Under the pieces are notes generated by a model that saw nothing but the letters and a program-made list of their open reading frames with translations, did not search any database and was not told the origin of the DNA. A stretch of 49,784 bases of DNA, from contig AJFK01000259.1 in NCBI GenBank assembly GCA_000467715.1, positions 1 to 49,784 of the forward strand. The letters run 5' to 3'. Position 1 is the stretch's first letter, and each line of letters begins with the position of its first letter. The position numbers were made by a program, and so were the translations under genes. The stretch is from Hysterium pulicare CBS 123377 (lineage: Eukaryota; Ascomycota; Dothideomycetes; Hysteriales; Hysteriaceae). Shown piece by piece: positions 21,149-33,339 of this stretch.

Positions 21149-22790
21149 TTTCGTAGTCGTATAAATGATGCGACGAGAGGAGTCGGTAATGCGACAGGTA
21201 TAAATGGTCCGTACAAGTTTCCTAGCACACCCAACCAAGGCGGACGAAAATCAAGGGAAGTATGAATGTATACGGTCCTCCACGGAGTACTGTAACGTGT
21301 TAGTGCCTTGAAACTGAAATACTGTCGCTGCCTTGAGCATGCGCCGTGGTGCGAAGGGTGGGAAAACGGTTCACGGGAAGGAAGAGTTTGTATGTTGGGA
21401 GTTTGCACGCAAAACACCATGGAACTTTTTCTCTGAAAGGGAAGGTTGTGCGGATGCGCATATGTACCTTCTCGGTCCTGGTCTGAAAATTCCTTCACCT
21501 ACACCGGTCAGCGTGGATTCCTACTAAATACGAGGGGGGGAGCGCAGCGACGGAACGAACAAGGCGCAAAGGCCAAACATCAGAGAGAAAGAACAGTATG
21601 CTAACTCACCTTTCCTTCCCTCAGCAACGCTGCTCAACCGTCCTCCTTTCCGGCGTCAGGGTGCTTCACGGTTTATGTAGGTGATATGCAGGTAGGGTTG
21701 AAGGTTGCGTCGGGCTGCAGGAAAAAAGTTGCTAGAAAAGAGCTTGCCTAGGACGCAGGGACCACATTCGGTAAAGCATGAGTTATGCCGCAGAAAAAAT
21801 CAGAAGTCGCAGGCTTGTCACCGAGGTCCAGGCTGCCTTTTGCACGGAGCTTAACGGCGTTGCCACGTTGACCTAACAACTGCCACTTGGAGAATTTTGC
21901 ACCCCTGATCCAATCCAGACATGCTGTTTGGACCAAGGGATGTTTGCCAGCATGTCGGCCTTCTCCGCCACTGCCGCCATCTCCATCCTTCGCCATGACG
22001 CTCGTGACCCTGTACTGGCGTGGGCAATGCATCTCCGACTTCAGCCCGGCCTGAGACACGCTGCCACGAGCTGGAGGAGATCTGTGCCAATCCTGCCTCA
22101 CCTTCGACGTGTGCTGACCAATAAGGTCCTCCATGCGATGCTCGTACCACAAGGGCAGCTCTCGCCTCTCGGTTAGGTGTTGCGAGACTTGCAAAGGAGA
22201 GACGGAGGAGTCCACATCTGGAGGTTGCAGGATGTGGGGTGAGGTTCTAGAGATGATTTCTCGCAGGATGACATCTAGCACGCTCCAGACCCATTCGGGC
22301 CGGCTGCTCGTGTGTTCCGCACGTCAACTTAGCCTCTGGGTTCCTGCATGAGGCCCGCCATGAGGATAAAAATACCGAGAACAGAAGCAAAATGTTGGGG
22401 CTGTTTCTTGATATGGCGGAAAGTAAAGCAAAGCAATTTCTAGAAGGCTAGAATAGGCTATGATATCTGGATTTGAAACTCTCCTTGGGCTGAGACCCAG
22501 CCCAAGGGTAATCTCATTTGGTATTTATCCTATACACTTTTGTGCCTAGCTTGCTTTTTTGAAACCCTCAATGATACAGGGAGACAAACGCCTTTGCGTG
22601 GAAACAGAGACTCCATTGATTGCTTTTTGTCGCGTTACTTTTATACTACTATACGTACAGATCCAACAAAGGGGTATCTACTCAAATCAAGAAAGGACAG
22701 GGAGCAATACCTAAACAAACAACATCTTCCTACTTTTATGCATTCACATGCAACGTACACATATCTACAAATGAACGTCTGTTACACAGC
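21149..22790. other. Gene-poor intergenic region
   Basis: About 1.6 kb holding the GIS2-like promoter/leader and the 3' flank of the Zn2Cys6 gene. A minus-strand frame at 21748-22281 (177 codons) has no recognisable domain, and I do not call it a gene. A perfect 9-bp inverted repeat lies at 22483-22507. Confidence 0.5.
22483..22507. repeat. Perfect 9-bp inverted repeat, 7-nt loop
   Basis: CCTTGGGCT and its exact reverse complement AGCCCAAGG flank a 7-base spacer. Could form a GC-rich hairpin. Lies 284 bp beyond the stop codon of the Zn2Cys6 gene, perhaps outside its transcript. No function assigned. Confidence 0.8.
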
Positions 22791-25440
22791 TTAGTTCTGA
22801 TTCTTCATAAACCAATCTGAACTCGCATCGACCATGAAATTCGTAATGTTAAACTCGTTGCTCGGCACGCCTTCTGGGATGGGCATCTGTCCTTCCGCAG
22901 GAGCGCCATAAGCCATAGGGCCGTCCATAGAAACAGGGAGTCTAGGCATGTTGAAAAAGTCAAAGACATCCAAATACTCGAGCTCATTGGCACCCGGCGT
23001 ACGAGCTGGCGTGACGGAAGCAGGTCTTGTCGCCGTAGGATGTTTGGGTTGTCGAGAGATGAGAAAGTCGAGGTCGAATGCACAACGGCGCATATCTGCC
23101 AGTATTTTGACGGTGGAAGGGGTGATGCGCTCTCCATTCACGCCGGCTGGGGCGCGTTGTGATTCTTGGTATTCCTGTAACACTCTGGAGAGGAGGTTCG
23201 CGTAACGGGTGCCGACCTCCCAATTCTGTCCCATTTCACGTAATGTGCTGACCAGAAGGTTGATCGACTGATCGACGCGGTGGTCAATGGTTGAGCCGTG
23301 AACCAAGAGAACACGGGCGGCAACCCAGAGGGAGAATGCAAAGGGCGGGCCAAGTTTTGTGAGCAATCCATTGTCCCTGACACACCCACAAAGAGCAGTA
23401 ATGCTTTCAACAGCATTAAGGCATCTCTGGCTGGCGCTAAAAGAAGGGGTGAATATTGGAGAGCGATGAGTCGGATATGCAGCGGATGAGTGGAGACGAA
23501 TGACGGTTCTATAGCAGAGTCAGTCCAAAAAGTCAAGCACAGGTCTGGACAGCAAAGGGCTCACGTATGGTAGGCTGCATGCAACATCACCCATCCACTG
23601 CTCAGGTTCTTGCCTCCCCCGGGTCCAGAGAATAGTCGTGCAGAATTTCCATACTCGGACGGAAGATTGTACTTCCAGGCTTCGATGACATTATCAAGCT
23701 CACGGTATTCGCTCTGCCATTTCTCCACGTCGGAAAGAGAAGTGATATCTACCTGTTTCTTCAGGAAAGTATGAATGCGCGACAGAATCCCGATGATTTC
23801 GACATAGAATGAGAACGGGCCTAGATTTTCGGGCTTGTTCATAGAATAGTCCGTTCTGGAAGGCGTCTGGAACCACCTTGTCTCTGCTGGCGTGTTACGA
23901 CTGAAGACATCATCCCGACAGGGTAATCTGCGATCTATTTCCTTTTCATCCAGGGCGAATTCGAACGCGGTAGCAACAGTCGCATACCGGTCGAGGATAT
24001 AGATACACCAGAACAGGCGTCTTCGACTTTCTTCTTCAATCCAGTCTTTCGGCTCTGGCAACACCATGGCTCGTAAAGTATAAATGGATGCATACTGCGG
24101 AGACACCATAGGTGAGTACGATTCTGTGGCAAGACCAAGCTGTACCACAGATCGAGTAATGAGCGCAAGTAGGTTCCATCCCGGCGGACCATTCGAGCAT
24201 CCGACCAGATCTAATGCGAGGATTACAAGAGCTTGAAGAGATTTCACAGAGCTATTCTCCATTCCATACAGCAAGACCTTTTCCTTTGAGGTCTGATGGT
24301 ACCGCTCCCGTTTTTCAGGCGTTAGACGCTGATCGGCCGAGAATCTCAATGTAGTCGCAACAATAGCATGGAGAAGGATACGGTCAGCCTCGTCGAGGCT
24401 GGCGTCCCCGAACAAAGAATTCAGGGTAGAGGTGCGGTGTAGTATGGGACACCAAGGGTAAATGTGCTTGAAGAACAGATCCGCGAGACAATACAGTAGG
24501 TCATAAGGAGGGAAGTCGTTGTCCTGATGATTGATTTGCTGCTGTCCAAGCGATTGAGGGATGTTTGGTTGCGCAAAACGATCAGTCTCAAATGGTGAAG
24601 GTGGCACAGGATTGTATATGTCCCTCGGTGTTCCCAGGTCTCGTAACGAAGGGTGTATGTGCTGATCGGAAGGAATCGAAGGCTGGTAACCTCCAGTGGT
24701 AGCGATAGAACCCTGTCTTCCGGATAGACCGCCAACAAAATCTGTTTGTATGGATTGCTGGGAGAATGTCGAAGGCTTCTGTATGAATAAGGCGGTCTCG
24801 GGTCGTGGGATATGAGGCGTTTGAATTATAGGCGGGGTCTTGAACACAGGCACGTCGTGGGGTGACGCATGGGAAGGAGCGATTTGATGGCCGGAAAGTT
24901 GGCTTATTTGCGACTGCTGTTGTTGAATCAACGACTCAAGCTTGTCTACAAGTATTACACGTCAGCTTCACTCAGATAATGCGCAAATGCCACTCACCAA
25001 GCCGGGCTTCAAGCTCGCGGCCGTATCCAGCTCTCAATCCAGGCTTTTTTCTCTCCCGATAGATACAGACCTGTTCAAATATTAGGTTTCAATTTTCACA
25101 GTCACATCCTGGGAGTCTCACATGGCTGTTCTTGATACACCATCCACAACTTGGCTGTCCACGATCGCATTTCACCTTACGCTCTTTGCACTTTTCTGCG
25201 ATCAGCAACTGAAACCAACAGCCTCAATTCGATCAAGCATACTTTCTCACACGATACACTTATAGGACGTTTGCGCTTCGTCGGCGACGATAGCTGACCT
25301 CCGTCCGCGCCGGGAGTGGAGCCTTCGCCGGCGCTCCAATTGTCGTTATCATCGTCGAGCGGAGACTGTTGGAAATGCTTCGAATTCGAATCAGGGCTGA
25401 CGTAGGACTTATTGTCGCCATTAGCAGCATTCAGGTCCAT
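22791..25440 (-). CDS. Zn(II)2Cys6 transcription factor with fungal middle-homology region
   Basis: Five exons (25440-25243, 25190-25122, 25070-24998, 24945-23565, 23508-22791), 812 aa; a nuclear DNA-binding regulator. The binuclear zinc cluster is assembled across two introns: Cys64, Cys67, Cys74, Cys81, Cys84 and Cys91 (C-x2-C-x6-C-x6-C-x2-C-x6-C). It is followed by ERKKPGLRAGYGRELEARL and a short coiled coil (DKLESLIQQQQ). A Gln/Pro-rich linker leads to the fungal_trans region starting near LLYCLADLFFKHIYPWCPIL, with EEESRRRLFWCIYILDRY, a typical match. The C-terminal stretch ends DWFMKNQN. It is divergently transcribed from L-rhamnonate dehydratase across 386 bp, so regulation of that gene or of rhamnose use is a reasonable inference. 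I cannot identify it as a named regulator from sequence. Confidence 0.9.
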
Positions 25441-25826
25441 AGTGGAGCCAGATCAGACTGATGCTTGGGGAGGTGTATGCGGAGGAACTTCTTCGGTTTG
25501 CTCTGACCCGAGGGCACGAAATTGTGGGGGAAGCCGAGGGCCACTTGTGTTGTAGCGCGGAAGCGTGTCGGATCTCGACTCCTTCAACACTGATTCTGAG
25601 GACGAACGACACAAGTCTAACGCCCAAAATGCCTATCTTGCCGGCATATTATGGCCGAGAAGTGTTGGCAGACTGGTGCTGCCAATAGCTTCGCCGCATA
25701 CGTTATCCGAGTAGGATTTAAAAACACGGCATTTCCCCGTCTATCAAGGAACTGTAAAAGCAAATATCACTAGACCCCTCCGTTAGTTTTTTTCTTTGCT
25801 TTCACTTCGAGTCCCTCCTGTGAAAT
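25441..25826. promoter_or_regulatory. Shared divergent promoter, Zn2Cys6 gene and LRA2
   Basis: The 386 bp between the two start codons must carry both promoters. Several CGG/CCG triplets, the half-site bound by Zn2Cys6 proteins, are present, for example two CGG triplets separated by 8 bp near 25560-25572. GCGGAG and GTGGGG fit the loose CreA consensus SYGGRG. These short matches are weak evidence alone. Confidence 0.5.
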
Positions 25827-27217
25827 ATGCCTTCAAGCACTACTTCTCCCGCACCGCGCAGTTTCCCTACCATCAAAGATGTCCGGACATTCATCACGCA
25901 AGGCCCTGGGTCCGGAGGAGATTATCACAATGTCCAAGGTGGTCACTGGCTGATAGACTCCAAAATTTCGACTCCAATGTCCCAATATGAGCAATATGGG
26001 AAATCGCGGACAAGCTGGGGCATCAACGTCTTAGGGTCGTTTTGCGTAGAGATCGAGGCAACGGATGGAACAAAGGGATTCGCTACCGGGTTTGGTGGAC
26101 CACCTGCGTGTTGGTTGGTGGCTGAACATTTTAATCGCTTTCTCATTGGGAAGGGTGAGCTTTGATCCAGTTGTTCACGTTATCCTCGGTTTCGTAAAAT
26201 CATATTTCGTCCAATCAGTTTCTAATATTTGCTTTTTCCGTAGACCCAAGAGATACGAACCACCTTTTCGAGCAGATGTACCGCGGCTCCATGTTCTATG
26301 GGCGCAAAGGTCTTCCTGTTGCTGTCATATCCGTCATCGATTTAGCAATCTGGGATCTGTTAGGCAAGATTAGAAACGAACCTGTTTACAAGATGATTGG
26401 AGGCGCAACACGGGAACGCCTCAACTTCTACTGCACGGGCCCAGAACCAACTGCAGCAAAAGCTATGGGCTTCTTCGGTGCGAAAGTGCCTCTACCATAT
26501 GGCCCTGGAGAAGGTGTGGAGGGGTTGAAGAAGAACGTCGAGTTCCTCCGCAAACATCGGGAAAGTGTTGGACCCGACTTCCCCCTTATGGTCGATTGCT
26601 ATATGAGCTTGAATGTGCCATATACCATTGAAGTTGTTAAGGCTACCGAGGACCTAAATCTAAACTGGTGGGAAGAGTGTTTGTCTCCTGATGATACAGA
26701 TGGCTTTGAGCAAATCAAGCGTGCCCACCCAAGGATGAAATTCACCACCGGCGAGCATGAGTACTCTAGATACGGTTTCCGGAAGTTGATTGAGGGACGA
26801 AATCTGGATATCTTACAACCGGATGTCATGTGGGTTGGAGGAATGACGGAGCTGCTGAAGATAGCTTCGATGGCAGCAGCTTACGACATCCCGGTCGTTC
26901 CTCATGCCTCCGGACCGTACTCGTATCATTTTGTGATCTCTCAAGCGAACTCACCATTTCAAGAGTATCTTGCAAATTCTGCGGATGGTAAATCAGTGTT
27001 ACCGGTATTCGGGGACTTGTTTCTCAACGAGCCCATTCCAACAAAGGGATATTTGGAAGTGTCTGAGCTCGACAAGCCTGGGTTTGGACTGGAGCTCAAT
27101 CCTGCAGCACGTTTGATTGATGCAACGCATATTCTGAATCCAGCTCCATCGAAATCTTTGAAGTCAATCGAGGAGACACAAGTCAAAGTTGGTGAAGTAA
27201 ATGGTCATTCTGCTTAG
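25827..27217 (+). CDS. LRA2: L-rhamnonate dehydratase (enolase superfamily)
   Basis: Two exons (25827-26154, 26244-27217; 89-bp intron), 433 aa. It dehydrates L-rhamnonate to 2-keto-3-deoxy-L-rhamnonate, step three of the fungal non-phosphorylated rhamnose pathway (EC 4.2.1.90), in the cytosol. Seen: the N-terminal capping domain with TSWGINVLGSFCVEIEATDG and ATGFGGPPACWL, then a TIM-barrel. The metal ligands Asp227 (MVDCY), Glu253 (WWEECL) and Glu280 (TTGEHEY) and catalytic His330 (VPHASG) fall within a residue of those reported for bacterial rhamnonate dehydratase (226, 252, 280, 329). That supports this member over mandelate racemase or galactonate dehydratase. Start at MPSSTTSPAPRSFPTIKDVRTF is the first ATG preceding the conserved domain. 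The other LRA genes are not in the window. Confidence 0.93.
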
Positions 27218-27636
27218 TGCATATCTCATCCTTGGTTTGCATACTTTTGAGCTCGTAGCTAAGTCTTGACTTGATTGTTGCTTGATGTAGAAATATTTTG
27301 AGTGTTTTTAACAGTTTAATGAAACGATTTACGATGCAATTACCTAGGTACCTATTTTTAGTAATGTCGTGTTTAAGCTTAGGTACACAGTTTTCGTGAG
27401 GCCCACCAGAATATGTCTGTGCGTAAGGGACAATGGCGTGGGGCAGCGTGTGGCTAGGGCTACCTAGGGTTCACTTTAGCTGAAGCTTCTCAGCTCCAGT
27501 TTCACTTTAATATTTGAATACTTTAAGGCCTCAAAGGAACCTTGTTCAATTCTTGCCTTCCGTCAGAACTCTTCTCAACAATCTCTTGATCTTCAATTCC
27601 AGCCCCCTCTTCAACTCCCACTACCCCGCTTACATC
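27218..27636. other. Intergenic region, tandem genes
   Basis: About 420 bp between LRA2 and the pyrophosphorylase start, holding the LRA2 3' UTR and the next promoter. An in-frame upstream ATG at 27514 would add 41 unconserved residues to the downstream protein and is not used. Confidence 0.5.
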
Positions 27637-29293
27637 ATGGCAGCTGTCAAAGAGACGGTCAACAACCTCCTCGAAAAACTCCACATTACCACCCCAGCTG
27701 CATCAGAACCACCTGCCACCGAACCGCCCTCTGAAGAGCTTAAGGAACTTAGAGAGAAGTACGATAAGGAGGGTCAAGGCCATGTCTTCTCCTTCTACGA
27801 TGATCTGAGTACTCCAGAGAAATCGGCCCTATTCAAACAACTGCAGAACTTCGACCCCAAATACATCAACGAGATTACCGACAAAGCCCTCCATCCTCCC
27901 GAAGCCGAAGCTAAAGACTCGGAACCAAAACTCGAGCCCCTGCCAGAAAATGCTACTTCGTCGATACTTGACTCGAAGGAGGAGGATCTCACCAAGTGGT
28001 ATGAGTCTGGCTTGGATCTCATCGCCGAAAACAAGGTAGCAGTGGTCTTGATGGCTGGAGGACAAGGTACACGATTGGGAAGTTCGGCTCCTAAAGGATG
28101 CTTTGACATTGGTCTTCCTAGCAAGAAATCATTGTTCCAGCTTCAGGCGGAGAGGATTGGCAAGGTTGAGCTTCTGGCTCAGAAGAAACACAATAAGGAG
28201 GCCACTGTACCATGGTATGTCATGACCAGTGGACCTACGCGAGGACCTACGGAGAAGTTCTTCGAGGAGAATAATTACTTTGGTCTCAAGAAGGAAAATG
28301 TGGTCATATTTGAGCAGGGTGTGCTTCCTTGTATCTCCAACGAAGGCAAGATTCTGTTAGAGAGCAAGTCGAAGGTACGTGAAATAACTATTGCTATGGA
28401 ATGAAGCATCTGCTTAACTGACTTTGAGATAGATCGCAGTCGCTCCTGACGGTAATGGCGGTCTTTACCAAGCCCTCATTTCCTCTGGCGTCGTAGCCGA
28501 CATGTCCAAACGCGGAATCGCACACATCCATGCTTATTGCGTCGATAATTGTCTCGTTAAAGTCGCCGACCCAGCCTTCATTGGTTTCGCCGCATCAAAA
28601 GACGTAGACATCGCAACCAAAGTCGTCCGAAAGCGGAATGCTAAGGAATCTGTGGGCCTCATTCTCCAGAAGAACGGAAAGCCAGATGTTGTGGAATACT
28701 CTGAGATTGATGCAGCAGATGCTGAGGCGAAGGATCCAAAGAACTCACAACTACTCAAATTCAGGGCAGCCAATATTGTCAACCACTACTACTCATACAG
28801 GTTCTTGGAGAGCATCCCTGAGTGGGCGAGGAAGCTTCCCCATCACGTAGCGCGCAAGAAGATCCCGTATATGGATACCGAGAAGGGCGAGACTATCAAG
28901 CCAGAGAAGCCCAACGGAATCAAGCTGGAGCAGTTCGTCTTCGATTGCTTCCCATTCCTACCAATGGATAAGTTTGCTTGTATGGAGGTTAAGCGAGAGG
29001 ATGAGTTCTCACCATTGAAGAACGCCAAAGGTACTGGAGAGGATGACCCAGATACTAGCAAGAAGGACATCTTGACCCAAGGTACGAAGTGGGTAGAGGC
29101 TGCCGGTGGTATAGTTGTAAGCGAAGGTGAACAGACTGGTGTTGAGGTCTCACCCCTTATCAGCTATGTAAGTTTACTTCCATGTGGTCCATTATTCGAA
29201 CCACATCTGACTCCTCAATAGGGTGGCGAAGGTCTCCAATTCCTTAAGGGTCGTACAATCAAGGCACCAGCCGTCATCGAGAAGGAAGAGTAG
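27637..29293 (+). CDS. UAP1: UDP-N-acetylglucosamine pyrophosphorylase
   Basis: Three exons (27637-28374, 28433-29167, 29222-29293), 514 aa, normal for the family. It makes UDP-GlcNAc from UTP and GlcNAc-1-phosphate in the cytosol, feeding chitin, N-glycan and GPI synthesis. Seen: nucleotide-binding signature [17 protein letters not shown] (from residue 138); [51 protein letters not shown] across intron 1; [39 protein letters not shown]; and a C-terminal [16 protein letters not shown] in its own 24-codon exon. The ATG at 27637 (CATCATGG context) is chosen over the in-frame ATG at 27514 because [17 protein letters not shown] resembles family N-termini and the extension does not. Confidence 0.96.
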
Positions 29294-30078
29294 GGGCGAG
29301 CATTCGATGGGTGCTAGAGTTCCGCGTGAGACACATGGGATGCATTGGGGCACTATGGACCAAATGTGCGGAAAAGCATTACGGATGATTGAAGCCTCTG
29401 TATAACCATCGGCGTGGTTTATCTCAATAGTCAACTGTTTAGGATCAGTGAAGATAGCTGAAATCCGAACAACTATTTGCCAGCGTATCCTCTATACAAT
29501 TTGTTTCGCTCTGTGTGGAGTAATGTAATAAAGGAGTGTTAGTAATCAAATCACGTGGTTATAGATCGACCCGAGATAGCTATTGCGTCAATGTTACGAA
29601 ATTGATGTGGAAGGTCCGCGGGGTACTTCCACATCAACAACAGCCCTACTCCGATGAGACTGCAGAGGGCATTTGCACCGGCGTAGTGGCAGATTCTTCT
29701 AATTCTTAGAATCACGATCGCGGCAGATGGCATTGTTGAACATTTCGATGGGGAGATCCTAGCAAAATGAAGACTCACGTTCTCACGATCAAGGTGCATA
29801 TTCCCTGAGGCGCGCCCTGTACATCATTGTCATGACGTAGAGATATTTTCTCTTGTGACAGTTTAACAGGGTTACGCAGAAATGATGCGGAGAATTCGGC
29901 AGCTAATTGGAGATTCATACGGCATATGTCATTCTTTGTGTGAAATAACTTTGCCGTCTAGTACAAAGCTAGCAATTCGCCCGTCCTTATTCTCACTTCA
30001 CCTCACTTCTCTCTACTTATTCTTCTGATAATTCAGTCTATCCAATCGTGAACCTTACTTGAGAAGACTTAATCCAAA
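29294..30078. other. Intergenic region
   Basis: About 785 bp holding the UAP1 3' UTR and the dehydrogenase promoter, which has a pyrimidine-rich stretch just before its ATG (29990-30030). A minus-strand frame at 29551-29799 has a hydrophobic stretch but no splice or family support, so it is not called. Confidence 0.5.
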
Positions 30079-31669
30079 ATGGCATTGTCACAAGCCGCCT
30101 TCAAGGCTGAGCAAGCTATGGGCCACGGCGATAACGCCACTACCATTCAAGATGTTACCAACCCTGCCATGACTAAAGGCGCTGGCGATCCAAACGAGAA
30201 GATGAAAGCTCTGGCGTGGATGGGCAAGAATAAGGTCGAAATGGTCGAAGTGCCAAAGCCCAAGATCATGGAGGATCGGGACGTCATATTGAAGGTACAC
30301 TGTCAAATTCATCAGAGACTGAGGCATATACTGATAATGTAACTAGGTCACCGGCTCCACCGTCTGCGGCTCCGATCTACATCTCCTCCACGGTACCGTC
30401 GTCGAGCTCCAGAAAGGCGACATATTAGGCCACGAATTCTGCGGTATCGTCGATGAAATGGGCCCTGGCGTCAAAGGATTGAAGAAAGGCGATCGCGTGG
30501 TCGCCAGTTTCCAAATTGCCTGTGGCGACTGCTATTACTGCAAAAATAAACTCTCCTCGCAATGCGAGAAGACGAACTCCAATACCATTGAGAACGCAAT
30601 GTACGGCGGACGCACCGCAGGCATGTTCGGTTACAGCCACTTGACTGGCGGATTTGCCGGTGGACAGTCAGAATATGTGCGCGTGCCATACGGTGATGTC
30701 AATCTTCTGCACATTCCCGACGACGTTCCGGATGAGAAGGCTCTCTACCTCTCTGATGTCCTTGCCACAAGTTGGAATGCCGTGGTCGATACAAAAGTGT
30801 ATAAGGATGATATCGTTGCGATCTGGGGTGCCGGCCCCATTGGGCAGATGTGCGCCGACTTCGCGTTCTATCATGGTGCCAGGAGAGTCATTATCATTGA
30901 TTCGAATTGGAGACTGGACTTCGTTAAGGAGAAGATCCCGAACGTGGAGACTATCGACTACACAAAACTTGGCAAGGACAGTGTCACCAGCAAACTAAAG
31001 GAGATGTGCGATGGGAGGGGGCCGGATGTAAGTTATCATGACCCTCTACCTTAATCATAAGCTAATTCCCCAAAAGGTCGGAATAGAGTGTGTGGCAGGC
31101 GAAGTATGAAGACTCTTCAGCAAACTTATTATTTCAGTTTACTAAAAATTTGCAGTACGCGAAAGGTTGGGCTCATTACTTCGAATTAATGCTGGGACTG
31201 GAAACCGACACCTCAGAGATCATCAACGAAATGATCACTTCAGTCCGCAACTTCGGAAGAGTTGGGTAAGCGAAAATCCCCATGAGTTGTATTCACTTAT
31301 AATATCGCTTACGTAATTAGTGTTACCGGTGTATACGTCGGCTTCACAAATCACTTCAACATCGGGTCCCTCATGGAACGCGGGATTCGGTTGATCGGTA
31401 ACGGACAAGCGCCTGTTCACCTCTACTGGGAGGAACTTCTCAAATTGATTCAGGAGGGCAAGATTGACCCGCTCAAGATGGTGACGCATCGTGTCCGAGT
31501 AGAGGAAATTGACAAAGTCTACTACAAGTTCGAGGCTAAGGCGGACGGGATGCAGAAGGTCTTTATTTCTACGAAATACAGTGCACCGCCTTGTGAAGGT
31601 GCGCCGGAGTTGACGGTGTATGAGGAGGGTGGATTAGAAGCGCTGGAGAAGAAGAAGTTCAAACCATGA
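30079..31669 (+). CDS. Zinc-dependent alcohol dehydrogenase, formaldehyde-dehydrogenase-like MDR
   Basis: Five exons (30079-30294, 30347-31027, 31077-31103, 31156-31265, 31321-31669), 460 aa, with one 27-bp exon encoding VGIECVAGE. A medium-chain NAD(P)-dependent oxidoreductase. Seen: catalytic zinc Cys in STVCGSDLHLLHG; GHEFCGIVDEMGPGVKGLKKGDRVV; the four structural-zinc cysteines in CGDCYYCKNKLSSQC; Rossmann motif WGAGPIGQMCADFA; and the C-terminal KVFISTKYSAPPCEGAPEL. The last motif and the long insert place it with glutathione-independent formaldehyde dehydrogenase-like proteins of fungi and bacteria. An N-terminal extension of about 40 aa precedes the domain; its first ATG is taken as the start. 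Substrate cannot be assigned. A decayed relative lies 1.7 kb downstream. Confidence 0.88.
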
Positions 31670-33339
31670 GCATCACTGAGTAGATACCAATTTGAGACAT
31701 GATTGCTCGTTCATAACATAGAATAGTTAATGAGTCAGGGACCTGAAAATGACCTTTTCCTTTATACTCTAGGCCAGATATTCCTGTTAGTTATAAATTC
31801 ATTGGCTCAAGAACCACATTCTCGAAACCATGCTTTCGACGAAGCCCCCTTCCTGCACATCACGATCCACATGTGGGACCCCCTTCGAAGCCAGTTCGCA
31901 TCATCGAACCAATCTAATGTCAACCCTTTTTATATACCTCTCTTTAGCTATAAATCTTAATAATATTATAAAATTAATACTCTTTTCTTACCCATCTAAT
32001 ACTAAGCTTATATTATATACCTAACTCTTGAAAGGCTCCGCGCCGTCCACATCTTTAAGGGCGCTTCCCCGAGCTCAAACCATATCCGCGGTCTGCCGGC
32101 AACGGCATATGTAGGGGCACACGTAGATGCCTTTTTCCAGAGTCTATAAACTGTCGTGTGCCTACTAGCTCAATTCCAAGCACGTAGCTTCAGTTGAACC
32201 CTTTCCCTAGGACCGAGTTACCTATATATACCAGTATCAACTAGATTGGAAGATGCTAGAATATTTGGCCTGAACGAGCGCCTCGTTGAGGGCGTCTTTC
32301 AAAAGGAACTTTCATTTAGTCATATAAAGATTTAAACATTTAGTATATCTTGTGGGTCAATTTCCTATCTGAGTGCCTAAGAGTATGCAAAATAAGGTTG
32401 CTAAGTCGAACCTACATTCTGACAGCGTTAAGAAGGTATCACTGTTATCGGCGAGGAAGGAAAAGTGATGAAGGATGATTAATGGGTGAGGGAAAGGTGC
32501 GAGATGAAGCTCTCCCTACTACTTTCCTTCCTTCTCAAAAGGGCTTTCCACCAAGGCCAACACAATCGTGCTACACGTTCATGATTGGTGGAGCGCTCTT
32601 GCTCTTTCCGGCAACCAGCGCCCACGATAAGATCAGCCCCGCGTAGGGACGTCAAATATCTGAAGGATGCTTTCCATAGCTAAGATTAATGCGCATTTGT
32701 GTATCTATCGAGGAGCTCGTTGGGCATACGAAGGCTTCGCTTCCTCACAGAGGTGAGGTGACCTCCCTCCAGAAGTGATCGATTGGGAGGCACAAGGATA
32801 GAAGAAGCAAACCAGGCATCCTGAAGATGGAAATGATGCAATTTGGATGAAATATAGCTTGAAAGATGATGGACTGATGGAGTGGTGGCTACATAACAAT
32901 GGTGTTGAGGTGAGGATGTAGGCAAGGTGGGGTTGGGTGGTGTATGTACGCTTCGAAGTGCGGCGGTGAGAGGACGGCTATGGCGCATAACTTTAAAATA
33001 AGCTTAACATAGTCGGGATATCTCCAAGGAGAGAATCAGATGTTCGCGATCCTCTTGCACCTGAAAGATCTAATACATATATGAAGATTATAGGAAGTGT
33101 TTCTGCGCGGTGTAGTAGTAAAGCGAGACTGATCGAAATCCGCTGGTGGAACTATTGCATATACCAGTATGCGATTCAACCTAGATAATACACCGGGCCA
33201 TATTAAAAATCTCCCAAGTTGGACTCAAGAAATCTACAATGTTGCGATTGAAGACATCCAGGCGAGAAGTCATCGTGAGCTTGGCCCGTGCACTATTCTA
33301 TTCTTAGGCGCCTCCCGATTAGGTAAGAAAACATACATC
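31670..33339. other. Gene-poor, partly AT-rich region
   Basis: About 1.7 kb without a supportable gene. The part 31925-32035 is strongly AT- and TpA-rich. The minus-strand frame at 32686-32988 lacks any recognisable feature. No RNA gene seen. Confidence 0.5.
31925..32035. repeat. AT/TpA-rich patch, RIP-like
   Basis: An island of nearly pure A/T with many TpA steps, bounded by balanced sequence. Consistent with a RIP-mutated repeat remnant; the element cannot be identified. Confidence 0.4.

Noticed and set aside
21748-22281. Minus-strand frame of 177 codons as a possible gene
   Set aside because: No recognisable domain, biased composition typical of an antisense or chance frame, and several overlapping frames on both strands here.
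27514-27636. N-terminal extension of the UDP-GlcNAc pyrophosphorylase
   Set aside because: In-frame ATG upstream, but the 41 added residues do not resemble the family and the ATG at 27637 has a better context and N-terminus.
29551-29799. Small minus-strand frame with a hydrophobic stretch (possible small membrane protein)
   Set aside because: No family resemblance, no splice signals, and a single hydrophobic run in an 82-codon frame is expected by chance.
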